DNA from: Acidaminococcus sp050873445
Lineage (GTDB): Bacteria; Bacillota; Negativicutes; Acidaminococcales; Acidaminococcaceae
Length of the DNA stretch: 32,600 nt
Reading direction: 5' to 3'
NCBI RefSeq assembly: GCF_050873445.1
Contig: NZ_JBNMIU010000020.1
Location: 1-32,600 of the forward strand
Of the stretch, positions 1 to 7,939 are shown one piece after another. The position numbers were made by a program, and so were the translations under genes. Within the stretch, counting starts at the first letter, position 1. Each line of letters begins with the position of its first letter. The notes under the pieces are model-generated. The model saw nothing but the letters and a program-made list of their open reading frames with translations. It searched no databases and was not told where the DNA came from.

Positions 1-135
1 ATAAGCCCCTCGAGTGAGGGGCTGCCAGGAAATGTAGTGCGGTTGGTAGCCTTTAAATCTAGGGCCTTAAGGCCGAGGCAGGTAACGCGGCTTATAGCCG
101 CAGAGCAAACTACCCGTTATACGGGTAGTTTTGAT
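1..135. other. Chain of inverted repeats, possible mobile-element right end
   Basis: This stretch is densely palindromic. A hairpin lies at 4-23 (AGCCCCTC, loop GAGT, GAGGGGCT), GGCCTTAAGGCC is at 63-74, GCGGCTTATAGCCGC at 87-101, and an 11-bp stem with a 3-base loop at 107-131 is followed by TGATTT. The frame that leads into the next gene is open from base 1. It could therefore be the 3' end of a gene that starts outside the window and whose end overlaps structured RNA, as in tnpB-type elements of the IS200/IS605 group. It could also be a small structured RNA ending in a terminator. I do not recognise the family, and the assignment is inference. Confidence 0.35.
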
Positions 136-147
136 TTGTGCTATAAT
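119..147 (+). promoter_or_regulatory. Candidate promoter of the lipoprotein gene
   Basis: A perfect TATAAT lies at 142-147, about 30 bases before the ATG. The matching -35 position (119-124) falls in the terminal hairpin and is a poor match. If the hairpin belongs to an inserted element, the element supplied or replaced the -35 region. Confidence 0.4.
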
Positions 148-177
148 AATGCCCGTATTACAGAAAGGCGGGAGACT

Positions 178-930
178 ATGTTCAAGAAAATCGTATTGTG
201 TTGCTGTCTGCTGGCCCTGCTGGTGGCTGGCTGCGGCAAGGAATCCAATAAAGCGGAGAATCTCCAGGTGGCTTCCTATCCGGGCTGGGTGGAAATCAAG
301 GCCGGGGATCAGGCCAGCTTTGCTGTGCCGCCGGAAATGATCCTCCAGAGCCAGGAGAATCGGGACAATCTGTTGCAGGCACCGGATCTGGATCCGCTGC
401 TGAAGGTGTGGCTGGAAGCGGATCAGAAAACGGTGAAGCAGCCCGGCTGTGTCATCGTCCAGAGCGGGAAATTGGATCCCATCCCATGGAATACGGACGA
501 AAAACCGGTGTGGGTGGAATTCAAGACCATGGCCAGCCCGGAAAAACTGCCCAAATACGGGCAGAATCTGGGGCTGAAGGGAGAGGAAATCCAGGACTTC
601 GGGAATATTACCCAGAAAAGCCTGACGGGTATATACAACAAAGCATTGCCGGCAGGGTACAGCCTGAAGTTCTCTAACTGGCAGCCCATGAAGAGCACGA
701 TTGTGAACGGTGTGGAGAATCTCCATACTTCCTTTGATATGGAAGTACTGAAGGAGGGAAATCACTTGATTACATTCCACGCAGAACGATGGACCCTGTT
801 CAACCGGGATCGGATCCATACCCTGATGGTCATGTGGAACAAGGCGGATGACGGTTACTGGAGTGCCGATGAACATAAGCTGACCCACATCATCAACACG
901 TTGAAGATCACTCCCAGCAAAGCGAAGTAA
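178..930 (+). CDS. Putative lipoprotein of unknown function
   Basis: The product is a 250-residue protein, probably anchored in a membrane by a lipid. The N terminus is a lipoprotein signal: MFKK, a hydrophobic run with three adjacent Cys (8-10), then the lipobox LVAGC with Cys19 as the lipidated residue. The ATG at 178 is chosen because GGCGGGAG lies just upstream and the signal peptide begins there. The frame is open further upstream but has no signal sequence. The mature part is soluble, contains many Trp and Lys residues, and shows no motif I can assign. The C-terminal region reads like a small alpha/beta secreted domain. It has its own promoter and is followed by a strong terminator, so it is monocistronic. 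Function unknown. Confidence 0.8.
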   Translation: MFKKIVLCCCLLALLVAGCGKESNKAENLQVASYPGWVEIKAGDQASFAVPPEMILQSQENRDNLLQAPDLDPLLKVWLEADQKTVKQPGCVIVQSGKLDPIPWNTDEKPVWVEFKTMASPEKLPKYGQNLGLKGEEIQDFGNITQKSLTGIYNKALPAGYSLKFSNWQPMKSTIVNGVENLHTSFDMEVLKEGNHLITFHAERWTLFNRDRIHTLMVMWNKADDGYWSADEHKLTHIINTLKITPSKAK

Positions 931-955
931 TTGAAGGAGCCAATCATTCATTATC

Positions 956-984
956 AAAAGACTGCCGATTTTGGCAGTCTTTTT
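956..984 (+). terminator. Rho-independent terminator after the lipoprotein gene
   Basis: An 11-bp stem (AAAAGACTGCC / GGCAGTCTTTT, 956-966 and 973-983) with a 6-base loop runs into T-rich sequence (TTTTTGATTTTT). Confidence 0.9.
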
Positions 985-994
985 GATTTTTCCA

Positions 995-1024
995 TTGCTT
1001 TTGGCGATGGATTTAAATTATAAT
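995..1024 (+). promoter_or_regulatory. Promoter of the dehydrogenase gene
   Basis: TTGCTT (995-1000), an 18-base spacer and TATAAT (1019-1024) lie between the upstream terminator and the ATG at 1082. The surroundings are A+T-rich compared with the coding DNA. Confidence 0.55.
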
Positions 1025-1081
1025 AATTTTAGCAAAGTTCTGATTCAATTGGACTTTATTATTTTGAAGGAGCTGATTCCT

Positions 1082-1957
1082 ATGCAGGAGATTCACGATA
1101 TTGGATTTATCGGCACCGGCATCATGGGGAAATCCATGCTGCGGAACCTGGGAAAAGCCGGGTATACCATGCATTGCTATGCTCGCCATCCCCAGAAGGT
1201 GGCAGATCTGAAGGAAGAAGGTGTGGCCATCCATCCTTCTATTACCGATTTGGCCAAAGCCTGCCAGTGTATTATTACCATCGTGGGATTTCCCAAAGAT
1301 GTAGAGGAAGTGTATTTCGCATCGGGTGCCCTAATGGAAAGTGCTGCACCGGGGACCATCCTGATTGATATGACCACTACCAGCCCCACCCTGGCCCAGA
1401 AGCTGTATGCAGAAGGGAAAAAGAAGGGCTTCCACGTGCTGGATGCCCCTGTGACCGGCGGAGATACCGGCGCAAAGAATGGCACACTGTCCATCCTGGT
1501 GGGCGGTGACAAGGCAGATTTCGAGATGCTGCAGCCTGTTTTCCGGGGTATGGGGACCAATATCAACTATATGGGCGGAGCCGGAATGGGCCAGCATGCC
1601 AAAATGGCCAATCAGATCATGATTGCCGGTGCCATGTCCGGGGTCTGCGAAGCTCTGAACTACGCCAAAGCCAACGGACTGGATCTGGAGACGCTGCTGA
1701 AGGCTGTTTCCACCGGAGCGGCCGGCAGTGCCCAGCTGAATGCCTTTGGGCCCAAGATGATCAAAGGGGACTTTGCCCCAGGCTTCTTCCTGAAACACTT
1801 CATCAAGGATATGGGGCTGGCCGAAGAGGAAGCAGAAAAGAAGGAACTGGAACTGCCGATACTGCAGCAGGTGCTGAAGGAATACCGGGAACTGGAAAAA
1901 GAAGGCAAAGGAGATCTGGGAACCCAGGCACTGTATACGTATTATCAGAAAAAGTGA
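1082..1957 (+). CDS. NAD(P)-dependent beta-hydroxyacid dehydrogenase (GarR/HIBADH family)
   Basis: The 291-residue protein is a cytosolic oxidoreductase of the 3-hydroxyisobutyrate dehydrogenase / tartronate semialdehyde reductase family, which interconverts small beta-hydroxyacids and semialdehydes. The Rossmann dinucleotide loop GFIGTGIMG is near the N terminus (about residues 7-15). The family substrate signature DAPVTGGDTGAKNGTL is near residue 120. The conserved catalytic Lys lies in the GQHAKMANQ segment (about residue 170), in the usual helix. Length is typical of the family. The start at 1082 is preceded by GAAGGAG, and the frame extends upstream only through the promoter. It is monocistronic, between its own promoter and the next operon. 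Substrate (tartronate semialdehyde, 3-hydroxyisobutyrate, 4-hydroxybutyrate/succinate semialdehyde) cannot be fixed from sequence. The last would fit a glutamate fermenter, but that is a guess. Confidence 0.85.
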   Translation: MQEIHDIGFIGTGIMGKSMLRNLGKAGYTMHCYARHPQKVADLKEEGVAIHPSITDLAKACQCIITIVGFPKDVEEVYFASGALMESAAPGTILIDMTTTSPTLAQKLYAEGKKKGFHVLDAPVTGGDTGAKNGTLSILVGGDKADFEMLQPVFRGMGTNINYMGGAGMGQHAKMANQIMIAGAMSGVCEALNYAKANGLDLETLLKAVSTGAAGSAQLNAFGPKMIKGDFAPGFFLKHFIKDMGLAEEEAEKKELELPILQQVLKEYRELEKEGKGDLGTQALYTYYQKK

Positions 1958-2056
1958 CCACAGAAAGGAAGCTGTGCATTCTGATTGGTTTCATCCCTGC
2001 AGGCAGGGCATCAATACAAAAAAACAGAGAGAATTGTCAGGAAAGGATGCGATCGT

Positions 2057-3097
2057 ATGGGTAGAAAGAAATGGCTGGCAGTGGCAGCGGCGTTATTGGC
2101 CTGTGGTTCATTGCTCCTGGCCGGCTGCGGCGGTGACAAAAAGGAGACTGGCGGTAAGAAAGGGGTATCCGGTAATGTGATGGTCTATACTTCCATGTAT
2201 CCGGACGTCGTCAACTCCATGTGCAAACCGAAAGTCCAGAAGGCATTTCCGGATCTGAAGGTGAATTGGTTCCAGGGCGGGACGGAAAAAATCAAGACCA
2301 AGGTTGCCGGGGAAGTCAAAGCCAACAAGATCAGTGATGATGTACTGATGGTAGCCGATCCTTCGTATTATATCTATCTGAAGGAAAAAGGCCTGCTGCT
2401 CAATTACAAATCGCCGGAAACCAAGCACCACATCATGGAAGTGGACAAGGATGGGTCCTGGGCTGCTGTCCGGGTCTGCAACATGATCATTGCCTACAAC
2501 AAGGATAAGCTGAAACCGGAAGATGTTCCCAAAAGCTGGAAAGATCTGACAAATCCCAAATACAAGGGCCGGATTGCTATGCCCAACCCGCTGCTTTCCG
2601 GGACAGCCTATGTAGCCGTAGGCTCTCTGGCAGATAAATTCGGCTGGGAATACTTCGATGCCCTGAAAGCCAACGGACTGCGGGTGGAAGAAGGCAACAG
2701 CGCCATCCAGAATAAACTGCTCACCGGGGAATACATGGCGGCCATCATTCTGGAAGAAAACATTTTGAAACTGCAGCAGACCAAAAAGGAACCGCTGGAA
2801 GTGGTTTATCCGGAAGAAGGATGCATCCTGATTTCTTCGCCTATCGGCATCTTCAAGGCCACCAAGAATCCGGATGGAGCCAAAGCGCTCACCGACTGGT
2901 GGCTGAGCAAGGATGGCCAGGCTGCAGTGACGGCCGGCTGGATGTACTCTGTGCGGGATGATGTGGATAAACCGAAGGGAGCCAAATACAGCCTGAAAGA
3001 ATTGCTGCAGAAGGCACTGAAGGTGGATTGGGAAAAACTGACCAAAAATGAATCCCAGATCAAGGAAGAATTCCGGTCCAGAGTCATGGATCAATGA
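2057..3097 (+). CDS. ABC transporter substrate-binding lipoprotein, Fe3+/polyamine type
   Basis: The 346-residue protein is the extracytoplasmic binding protein of the importer formed with the next two genes. It has a lipoprotein signal (basic start MGRKKW, hydrophobic stretch, lipobox LLAGC with Cys24). The mature part opens with VMVYTSMYP, like the first strand of FbpA/AfuA-type periplasmic proteins. It also has a conserved-looking C-terminal block with YPEEG and SSPIGIFK, typical of the family that covers ferric iron, 2-aminoethylphosphonate, thiamine and spermidine/putrescine proteins. The start at 2057 is chosen for the signal peptide and the GGAAAGG upstream. The frame is open another 24 codons 5' without a signal. 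Substrate is not determined: I do not see a clear pair of C-terminal iron-ligand tyrosines, so iron is only one possibility. Confidence 0.85.
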   Translation: MGRKKWLAVAAALLACGSLLLAGCGGDKKETGGKKGVSGNVMVYTSMYPDVVNSMCKPKVQKAFPDLKVNWFQGGTEKIKTKVAGEVKANKISDDVLMVADPSYYIYLKEKGLLLNYKSPETKHHIMEVDKDGSWAAVRVCNMIIAYNKDKLKPEDVPKSWKDLTNPKYKGRIAMPNPLLSGTAYVAVGSLADKFGWEYFDALKANGLRVEEGNSAIQNKLLTGEYMAAIILEENILKLQQTKKEPLEVVYPEEGCILISSPIGIFKATKNPDGAKALTDWWLSKDGQAAVTAGWMYSVRDDVDKPKGAKYSLKELLQKALKVDWEKLTKNESQIKEEFRSRVMDQ

Positions 3098-3137
3098 CCT
3101 GCGTTTGAACGACATGTGATGCCTGTTTTGCCTGGCA

Positions 3138-3183
3138 AGAAAAGGGAGTCAGGGGCTGGAATTCCAGCTCTGGCTCCTTTTCT
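3138..3183 (+). terminator. Intra-operon hairpin between binding protein and permease
   Basis: A long imperfect inverted repeat (AGAAAAGGGAG ... CTCCTTTTCT, inner arms CTGGAATTCCAG) ends in TTTTCT. It lies between the binding-protein stop and the permease ribosome binding site. In import operons such elements commonly act as a partial terminator or 3' stabiliser, so that more binding protein than permease is made. That role is inferred here. Confidence 0.65.
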
Positions 3184-3206
3184 GCCAGACCGGCATAAAG
3201 GAGTTT

Positions 3207-4892
3207 ATGGTGAAAAAATGGAACTTGCCTCGAATCGACAGTAAATTCGTGGTCATCGCCCTATCCGTAGTGACACTGATCTATTTCATCGTACTGCCTT
3301 TGGCGGTCCTGATCTATGACAGCGTCATGGTGAACGGGACGTTTGACCTGAGCAATTATGCGGCAGTGTACAGTCAGAAAGTGAACTTGAGAGCCTTGTG
3401 GAATACCGTGGAGATCTCTCTTCTGGTCATGGCTCTCAGCGTGTTGATTACTTTTCCACTGGCCTGGCTCATTGGTCGTACGGACTTGCCGGGACGGAAA
3501 AAATTCCGGACCCTGCTGGTAGCCAGCTATATGATTCCGCCCTATGTGGGCGCCATTGCCTGGACTCAGCTGCTGAATCCAGATGTGGGGTATCTGAACC
3601 AGCTGCTCCAGAGTATATTTTCCCTGTCCCAGGCTCCCTTTAACATTTATACCCGGGGTGGGATGATCTGGGTACTGACCTTATTCTATTCGCCCTTTGC
3701 CTTCATTACGATTTCCCGGGCCATGGAAAAAATGGATCCTACCCTGGAGGAGGCTTCCCGGATTGCCGGGGCCTCACCGTTGAAGGCGTTGTGGGATGTG
3801 ACATTGCCTCTGATGGCTCCCAGTATCCTGGCCGGCGGCCTCCTGGTGTTCATCGGTGCGGGTTCCTGCTTTGGGATTCCGGCCATTGTGGGGATGCCCG
3901 GCAATATCGAAGTACTGACCACCCGGATTGTTTCCTTCGTATACATGGGGGATGACAAGGGCATTCGGGATGCTACTACGCTTGCGGTATCTCTGATGTT
4001 CCTGGCAAATGGGCTGCTGTTCTTCATGAGCTGGATGCTGGGGCGTAAGGACTATACCACCATCAGCGGTAAGAGTACCCGTCCGGTATTGGTGGAACTG
4101 GGAAAATGGAAGGGACTGGCAACTTTCTTCGTGGGAGCCTATGCTTTCCTGTCCGTGATCCTGCCATTGGGTTCCATCATCATGACCTCTTTTATGGTCA
4201 GTATGTCCAAAGGCATTCGGCTGGATAACTTCGGCATCGATGCCTGGGTTCCGGTCCTGGAGAACAGCCAGTATTTGGATTGTATCTGGCGGTCTTTGGG
4301 TTATGCCTTTATTTCGGCCTGCATCGGGACCCTGCTGGCGCTGTTTGTGGCTTATCTGTCCGTAAAAACAAAGGTGCCGGGACGATCCCTGCCGGATATC
4401 CTGGTCATGGTGGGAGGCAGTACCCCCAGTGTGGTCATTGCCCTGGCCCTGATCATCTTCTTTTCCGGCAATTTTGGGCTGAACCTGTATTCTACCATGT
4501 GGATCCTGATTGCCAGTTATCTGGTGAAATACATGACCATGAGTGTACGGACCATTGCGGCTTCTTTGAGTCAGATTTCCAGCAGCCTGGAGGAAGCTGG
4601 GCTCAATGCCGGGGCGGACTGGCTGCGGATCTGCAAGGATATCATCATGCCGCTGATTGCGCCGTCCATCGTGGCCGGCTGGTTCCTGATCTTCATGCCC
4701 AGCTTCTATGAACTGACCATGTCCAACCTGCTCTATGGCAGTGATACCCAGACCATCGGGGTGCTGCTGTATGAATTGCAGACCTATGCGGATACCCAGA
4801 ATGCTTCGGTCCTGTCCGTGATCATCCTGCTGATCGTCATGGTGGGGAACCTGATCCTGAACAAAGTGTCCAAAGGCAACATTGCCATCTGA
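3207..4892 (+). CDS. ABC transporter permease, two fused membrane domains (FbpB/AfuB-like)
   Basis: The 561-residue integral membrane protein forms the whole translocation pore of the importer. It contains two homologous binding-protein-dependent transport domains in one chain, each with an EAA cytoplasmic loop that docks to the ATPase. The first is EEASRIAGASPLKALW near residue 180 and the second EEAGLNAGADWLRI near residue 461. About a dozen hydrophobic segments are visible. The length matches FbpB/AfuB-type fused permeases. The start ATG at 3207 follows AAAGGAG at a short spacing; a GTG one codon later is an alternative. It lies 109 bases after the binding-protein stop, across the hairpin, and 15 bases before the ATPase start. 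The family handles ferric iron, putrescine, thiamine and phosphonates, and the sequence does not decide among them. Confidence 0.9.
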   Translation: MVKKWNLPRIDSKFVVIALSVVTLIYFIVLPLAVLIYDSVMVNGTFDLSNYAAVYSQKVNLRALWNTVEISLLVMALSVLITFPLAWLIGRTDLPGRKKFRTLLVASYMIPPYVGAIAWTQLLNPDVGYLNQLLQSIFSLSQAPFNIYTRGGMIWVLTLFYSPFAFITISRAMEKMDPTLEEASRIAGASPLKALWDVTLPLMAPSILAGGLLVFIGAGSCFGIPAIVGMPGNIEVLTTRIVSFVYMGDDKGIRDATTLAVSLMFLANGLLFFMSWMLGRKDYTTISGKSTRPVLVELGKWKGLATFFVGAYAFLSVILPLGSIIMTSFMVSMSKGIRLDNFGIDAWVPVLENSQYLDCIWRSLGYAFISACIGTLLALFVAYLSVKTKVPGRSLPDILVMVGGSTPSVVIALALIIFFSGNFGLNLYSTMWILIASYLVKYMTMSVRTIAASLSQISSSLEEAGLNAGADWLRICKDIIMPLIAPSIVAGWFLIFMPSFYELTMSNLLYGSDTQTIGVLLYELQTYADTQNASVLSVIILLIVMVGNLILNKVSKGNIAI

Positions 4893-4907
4893 TGAGGAGG
4901 AAATATC

Positions 4908-5978
4908 GTGTCACAAGTCAAATTGGTACATTTGTATAAACGGTTCGGGAATGTAACCGCTGTGGGAGATTTCAACTTGGAGGTCCGGGAGGGGGAATTT
5001 ATATCCTTCCTGGGGCCTTCCGGCTGTGGTAAATCCACTACCCTGCGGATGATTGCCGGGTTCGAACGGCCTACCGAAGGGGATATCCTTCTGGGGGAGC
5101 AGGTGGTGAGCAGTGCGGAAGCCAATGTATTTGTACCACCGGAAAAACGGAATATCGGGATGGTGTTCCAGTCCTATGCTGTGTGGCCCCACATGACCGT
5201 GGCGGAAAATGTGGCTTATCCGTTGAAAATCCAGAAAGTACCCCGGGAAGAACGGGACAAACGGGTGAAGGAAGCCCTGGCAATGGTCCATCTGGATCGG
5301 TATGGAGAGCGGTATCCCAGCCAGCTTTCCGGGGGCCAGCAACAGCGGGTAGCTCTGGCACGGGCTCTGATTGCCCGGCCCGGACTGTTGCTTTTGGATG
5401 AGCCCTTGTCCAACCTGGATGCCAAGCTGCGGGAAAGCATGCGGTTCGAGATTTCTTCTTTGCAGAAACGACTGGGGATTACGGTCATCTATGTGACCCA
5501 TGACCAGTCGGAAGCGATGACCATGAGCGACCGGATTGTGGTGATGAATGCCGGTGTGGTCCAGCAGGTGGGCAAACCTTATGATGTCTATACCCATCCG
5601 GCCAATAAGATGGTGGCTGATTTCATCGGCCTGGTGAATTTCCTGCCGGCCGAGGTGAAAGAGGACAGGATTTTTGTGAAGGGGACCCAGGTGTCCTTTT
5701 CCAATACGGCCGGTCTGCCTCAGGGCGAAGCCGTACTGGGAGTGCGGCCGGAGAACATCACTCTTTCCAAGACGGGAGGGATGCTCCAGGGCCAGGTGAA
5801 GCATCGGTTCTATATGGGAGATGCGGTGGACTATCGGATCCAGGTGGGAGAACAGGTGCTGCGGGTGATCACCCACGGCAGTTCTTATCACCAGTGGGCT
5901 GACGGAGAAACCATATATCTGGATCTGGATGCGGTGATTCCTCTGGGCAACGAGAAAAACAACTACATCATTACGTAA
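4908..5978 (+). CDS. ABC transporter ATP-binding protein, PotA/FbpC-like
   Basis: The 356-residue cytosolic ATPase powers the importer. It has Walker A GPSGCGKST (about 36-44), a Q-loop in VFQSYAVWPHMT, signature LSGGQQQRV (about 140-148), Walker B LLLLDEP (about 160-166), D-loop SNLDAKL and the H-loop His in VTHDQ. After residue 240 a TOBE-like regulatory domain follows, typical of the PotA/FbpC/MalK subfamily. The start is GTG at 4908, supported by GAGGAGG 8 bases upstream; no better ATG exists nearby. It is the last gene of the operon and ends in a hairpin terminator shared with the convergent regulator. Confidence 0.92.
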   Translation: MSQVKLVHLYKRFGNVTAVGDFNLEVREGEFISFLGPSGCGKSTTLRMIAGFERPTEGDILLGEQVVSSAEANVFVPPEKRNIGMVFQSYAVWPHMTVAENVAYPLKIQKVPREERDKRVKEALAMVHLDRYGERYPSQLSGGQQQRVALARALIARPGLLLLDEPLSNLDAKLRESMRFEISSLQKRLGITVIYVTHDQSEAMTMSDRIVVMNAGVVQQVGKPYDVYTHPANKMVADFIGLVNFLPAEVKEDRIFVKGTQVSFSNTAGLPQGEAVLGVRPENITLSKTGGMLQGQVKHRFYMGDAVDYRIQVGEQVLRVITHGSSYHQWADGETIYLDLDAVIPLGNEKNNYIIT

Positions 5979-5982
5979 AAAA

Positions 5983-6018
5983 GAAGGGGCTGTGAAGAAT
6001 TTTTTCACAGCTCCTTTT
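5983..6018. terminator. Bidirectional terminator between ABC operon and iclR-type gene
   Basis: A hairpin with arms GAAGGGGCTGTGAA and TTCACAGCTCCTTTT has an A-run on one side and a T-run on the other, so it can stop transcription from both directions. Its right edge touches the stop codon of the convergent gene. Confidence 0.8.
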
Positions 6019-6772
6019 ACAGTTCTACCATCCTGCTTTTCTGTTTCAGCCGCTGGACGGTTTCGGCCAGGCCCTGCTGGAGGGAGGGGTAGCCAATCTT
6101 ACGCAGTCGTTCTATGGGCCCGGAAATGCTGAGCACAAAGATTTTTTCTTTCAAGTGCAGGGGCATGGCGATGGCAGCCACGCCCTGGTCCACTTCTCCT
6201 TCAGATACACAATATCTGTCTCGCAGGATCTGAAGCAGCTGGTTCTTCAAGATCCGCTGCTTCATCCGGTCTTCCGGATACAAATCCCCGATGAGGGTGT
6301 TCCGCAGTCCTTCCGGCTGGGCTGCAAGAAGTGTCTTGCCGGAGGCTCCGATATGCAGGGGTACGATGTATCCCCGTTCTCCGGCGATGCCTAGGCGGTG
6401 GCGGCTCTTGGCCATATCCACACAGATCCCTGTATGGCCCAGGAGTACGGACAGGACCACGGTTTCGTTGAACTGTTCGGCCAGCCGGTGCATCTCTTCG
6501 GAAAGGAGATCCCGGGAGGTATTGTGGACGGAAACGGCGGAGGCCACCAGCAGGATACCGGTGCCCAGGCAGTAGCGCCCGCTCTGGGGGGATTGGCGGA
6601 TCCAGCCGGCGTACTGCAGGGTGCGCAGCAGCCGGTAGACCGTGGTTTTGTGCAGGTCCAGAGCCCGGCTGATTTCCGTCAGGCTCAGAGATTCCTTGCG
6701 CTGGGAGGCATACAGTTCCAGGATGCGGGTAGCGTGCAGGACGGAGTGGACCAGGGGGGTAGTTTCGGCCAT
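6017..6772 (-). CDS. IclR-family transcriptional regulator
   Basis: The 251-residue DNA-binding regulator has an N-terminal winged helix-turn-helix (about residues 8-70; SLTEISRALDLHKTTVYRLLRTL is the recognition region). A C-terminal IclR effector-binding domain spans about residues 80-245, containing HIGASGKTLLA and GVAAIAMPL, both characteristic of the family. Length is typical. The ATG at 6772 is preceded on its strand by AAAGGAG, with a canonical promoter upstream. It is transcribed away from the ureohydrolase gene, the usual arrangement for a regulator of a neighbouring catabolic operon, and a palindrome lies between the two promoters. I infer that it controls the ureohydrolase operon and probably itself. 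The convergent ABC operon could also be a target. The effector is unknown. Confidence 0.9.
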   Translation of the reverse strand: MAETTPLVHSVLHATRILELYASQRKESLSLTEISRALDLHKTTVYRLLRTLQYAGWIRQSPQSGRYCLGTGILLVASAVSVHNTSRDLLSEEMHRLAEQFNETVVLSVLLGHTGICVDMAKSRHRLGIAGERGYIVPLHIGASGKTLLAAQPEGLRNTLIGDLYPEDRMKQRILKNQLLQILRDRYCVSEGEVDQGVAAIAMPLHLKEKIFVLSISGPIERLRKIGYPSLQQGLAETVQRLKQKSRMVEL

Positions 6773-6813
6773 GATGGGACTCCTTTCTGAAAAGAAATGA
6801 TATTTTCGCCCCC

Positions 6814-6842
6814 ATTATAAGAGAGCCCAATCCCGGCGTCAA
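6814..6842 (-). promoter_or_regulatory. Promoter of the IclR-type gene
   Basis: On the minus strand TTGACG, 17 bases and TATAAT (plus-strand -10 at 6814-6819, -35 at 6837-6842) lie about 40 bases upstream of the ATG. Confidence 0.8.
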
Positions 6843-6854
6843 GCCAATCTGTTT

Positions 6855-6864
6855 CACTATAGTG
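6855..6864. promoter_or_regulatory. Candidate operator palindrome
   Basis: A perfect 10-bp palindrome, CACTATAGTG, lies between the two divergent promoters, just upstream of the minus-strand -35 and about 30 bases before the plus-strand -35. Its place suits binding by the divergent IclR-type protein. No second copy was checked genome-wide. Confidence 0.4.
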
Positions 6865-6893
6865 TACGAATTGCAAAATGGTGTCCGTTTTCG

Positions 6894-6922
6894 TTGACTT
6901 CTCCGAATGGGCTTTCTATAAT
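6894..6922 (+). promoter_or_regulatory. Promoter of the ureohydrolase operon
   Basis: TTGACT (6894-6899), a 17-base spacer and TATAAT (6917-6922) precede a short leader with AAGGAGAG before the ATG at 6971. Confidence 0.85.
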
Positions 6923-6970
6923 GAGGCCATACATGGAAAAACCGGTTTCCAATGAGAAGGAGAGAAACTT

Positions 6971-7936
6971 ATGGATAACTTCAGTCTGCAAAAACCTTTG
7001 AATATGGCCCCTACGGGCATTGCCACTTTTGCCAAGAGCGAAATCGTTACAGATATCCATCATCTGAATGCGGATATTGCTGTCATCGGCGCTCCCTTCG
7101 ATCTGGCCATCCAGGGCCGGACGGGCTGCCGCCTGGGGCCTCGGGGCATCCGGCTGGGTTCCACCCGGTTCAGCTATAAAAAAGGCGGTACCTATGATTC
7201 TGAACGGAAAGAATTCTATATGGATACGGACAAATGGAAAGTGGTGGACTGCGGCGATGTGGACTATATCCCCGGGGATCTGCTGGGCACCATGGCCAAT
7301 CTGCGGGAAGCGGTGAAGATCATCCAATCCCAGAAGGCGATGCCAGTGGTCCTGGGCGGTGACTGCGGTGTGGATTTCCCTATGCTCCAGGGTATGGAAG
7401 GCGTGGGAGATTTTGATATCATCCACATCGATGCCCATCTGGACTGGACAAAACCTCTGGACGGACAGAAATACTTCAATGGCTCTCCCATGCGGAATGC
7501 GGCCGGACTGCCCTATGTAGGACGGATCCTGCATCTGGGTATCCGGGGCATCGGAAGCAGCGGCCCGGAAGACTTTGCGGAAGCACGGGAACACGGGGAT
7601 GGCATCTATTCCGTGCGGGATGTGCGCAGAAAAGGGATCGATGCCATCCTGGATGAATTCCGGCCAGCCCCGAAAGTGGTGCTGTGCTTCGACATCGACG
7701 CCATGGATGCGGTCTATGCACCGGCCACCGGTTCTCCCATGTTCGGAGGTTTCAACTATGATGATGCCGTGGATATGCTGGAAGCCATTGCCCGCCATAC
7801 GGAACTGGTGGGGATGGTGCTGACGGAAGTGGCCCCTCCCTTCGACGATGTGGGTGGCACCACCGGCTACCTGGCAGCCCGGCTGATTTCCGATATGCTG
7901 GGGTTTGCCACCAAGGCCAGAGAACCGAAGGCATAA
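6971..7936 (+). CDS. Ureohydrolase, agmatinase/guanidino-acid hydrolase-like, altered metal site
   Basis: The 321-residue cytosolic enzyme belongs to the arginase/agmatinase fold, which hydrolyses a guanidino group to urea at a two-metal centre. The motifs appear in order: GAPFDLAIQGRTGCRLGP (about 36-53), GGDCG (129-133), DAHLD (154-158), DIDAMD (241-246) and EVAPPFD near the C terminus. In the family the first motif of the metal site is GGDH, whose His binds metal A. Here residue 132 is Cys. The other expected ligands (Asp154, His156, Asp158, Asp241, Asp243) are present, and the usual Pro after the last Asp is Ala. It may therefore use another metal or substrate, or be a distinct subfamily. 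Start at 6971 follows AAGGAGAG. It is coupled to the next gene with 3 bases between them and divergent from the IclR-type gene. Agmatine, guanidinobutyrate, guanidinopropionate or guanidine are all possible substrates. Confidence 0.85.
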   Translation: MDNFSLQKPLNMAPTGIATFAKSEIVTDIHHLNADIAVIGAPFDLAIQGRTGCRLGPRGIRLGSTRFSYKKGGTYDSERKEFYMDTDKWKVVDCGDVDYIPGDLLGTMANLREAVKIIQSQKAMPVVLGGDCGVDFPMLQGMEGVGDFDIIHIDAHLDWTKPLDGQKYFNGSPMRNAAGLPYVGRILHLGIRGIGSSGPEDFAEAREHGDGIYSVRDVRRKGIDAILDEFRPAPKVVLCFDIDAMDAVYAPATGSPMFGGFNYDDAVDMLEAIARHTELVGMVLTEVAPPFDDVGGTTGYLAARLISDMLGFATKAREPKA

Positions 7937-7939
7937 GAG

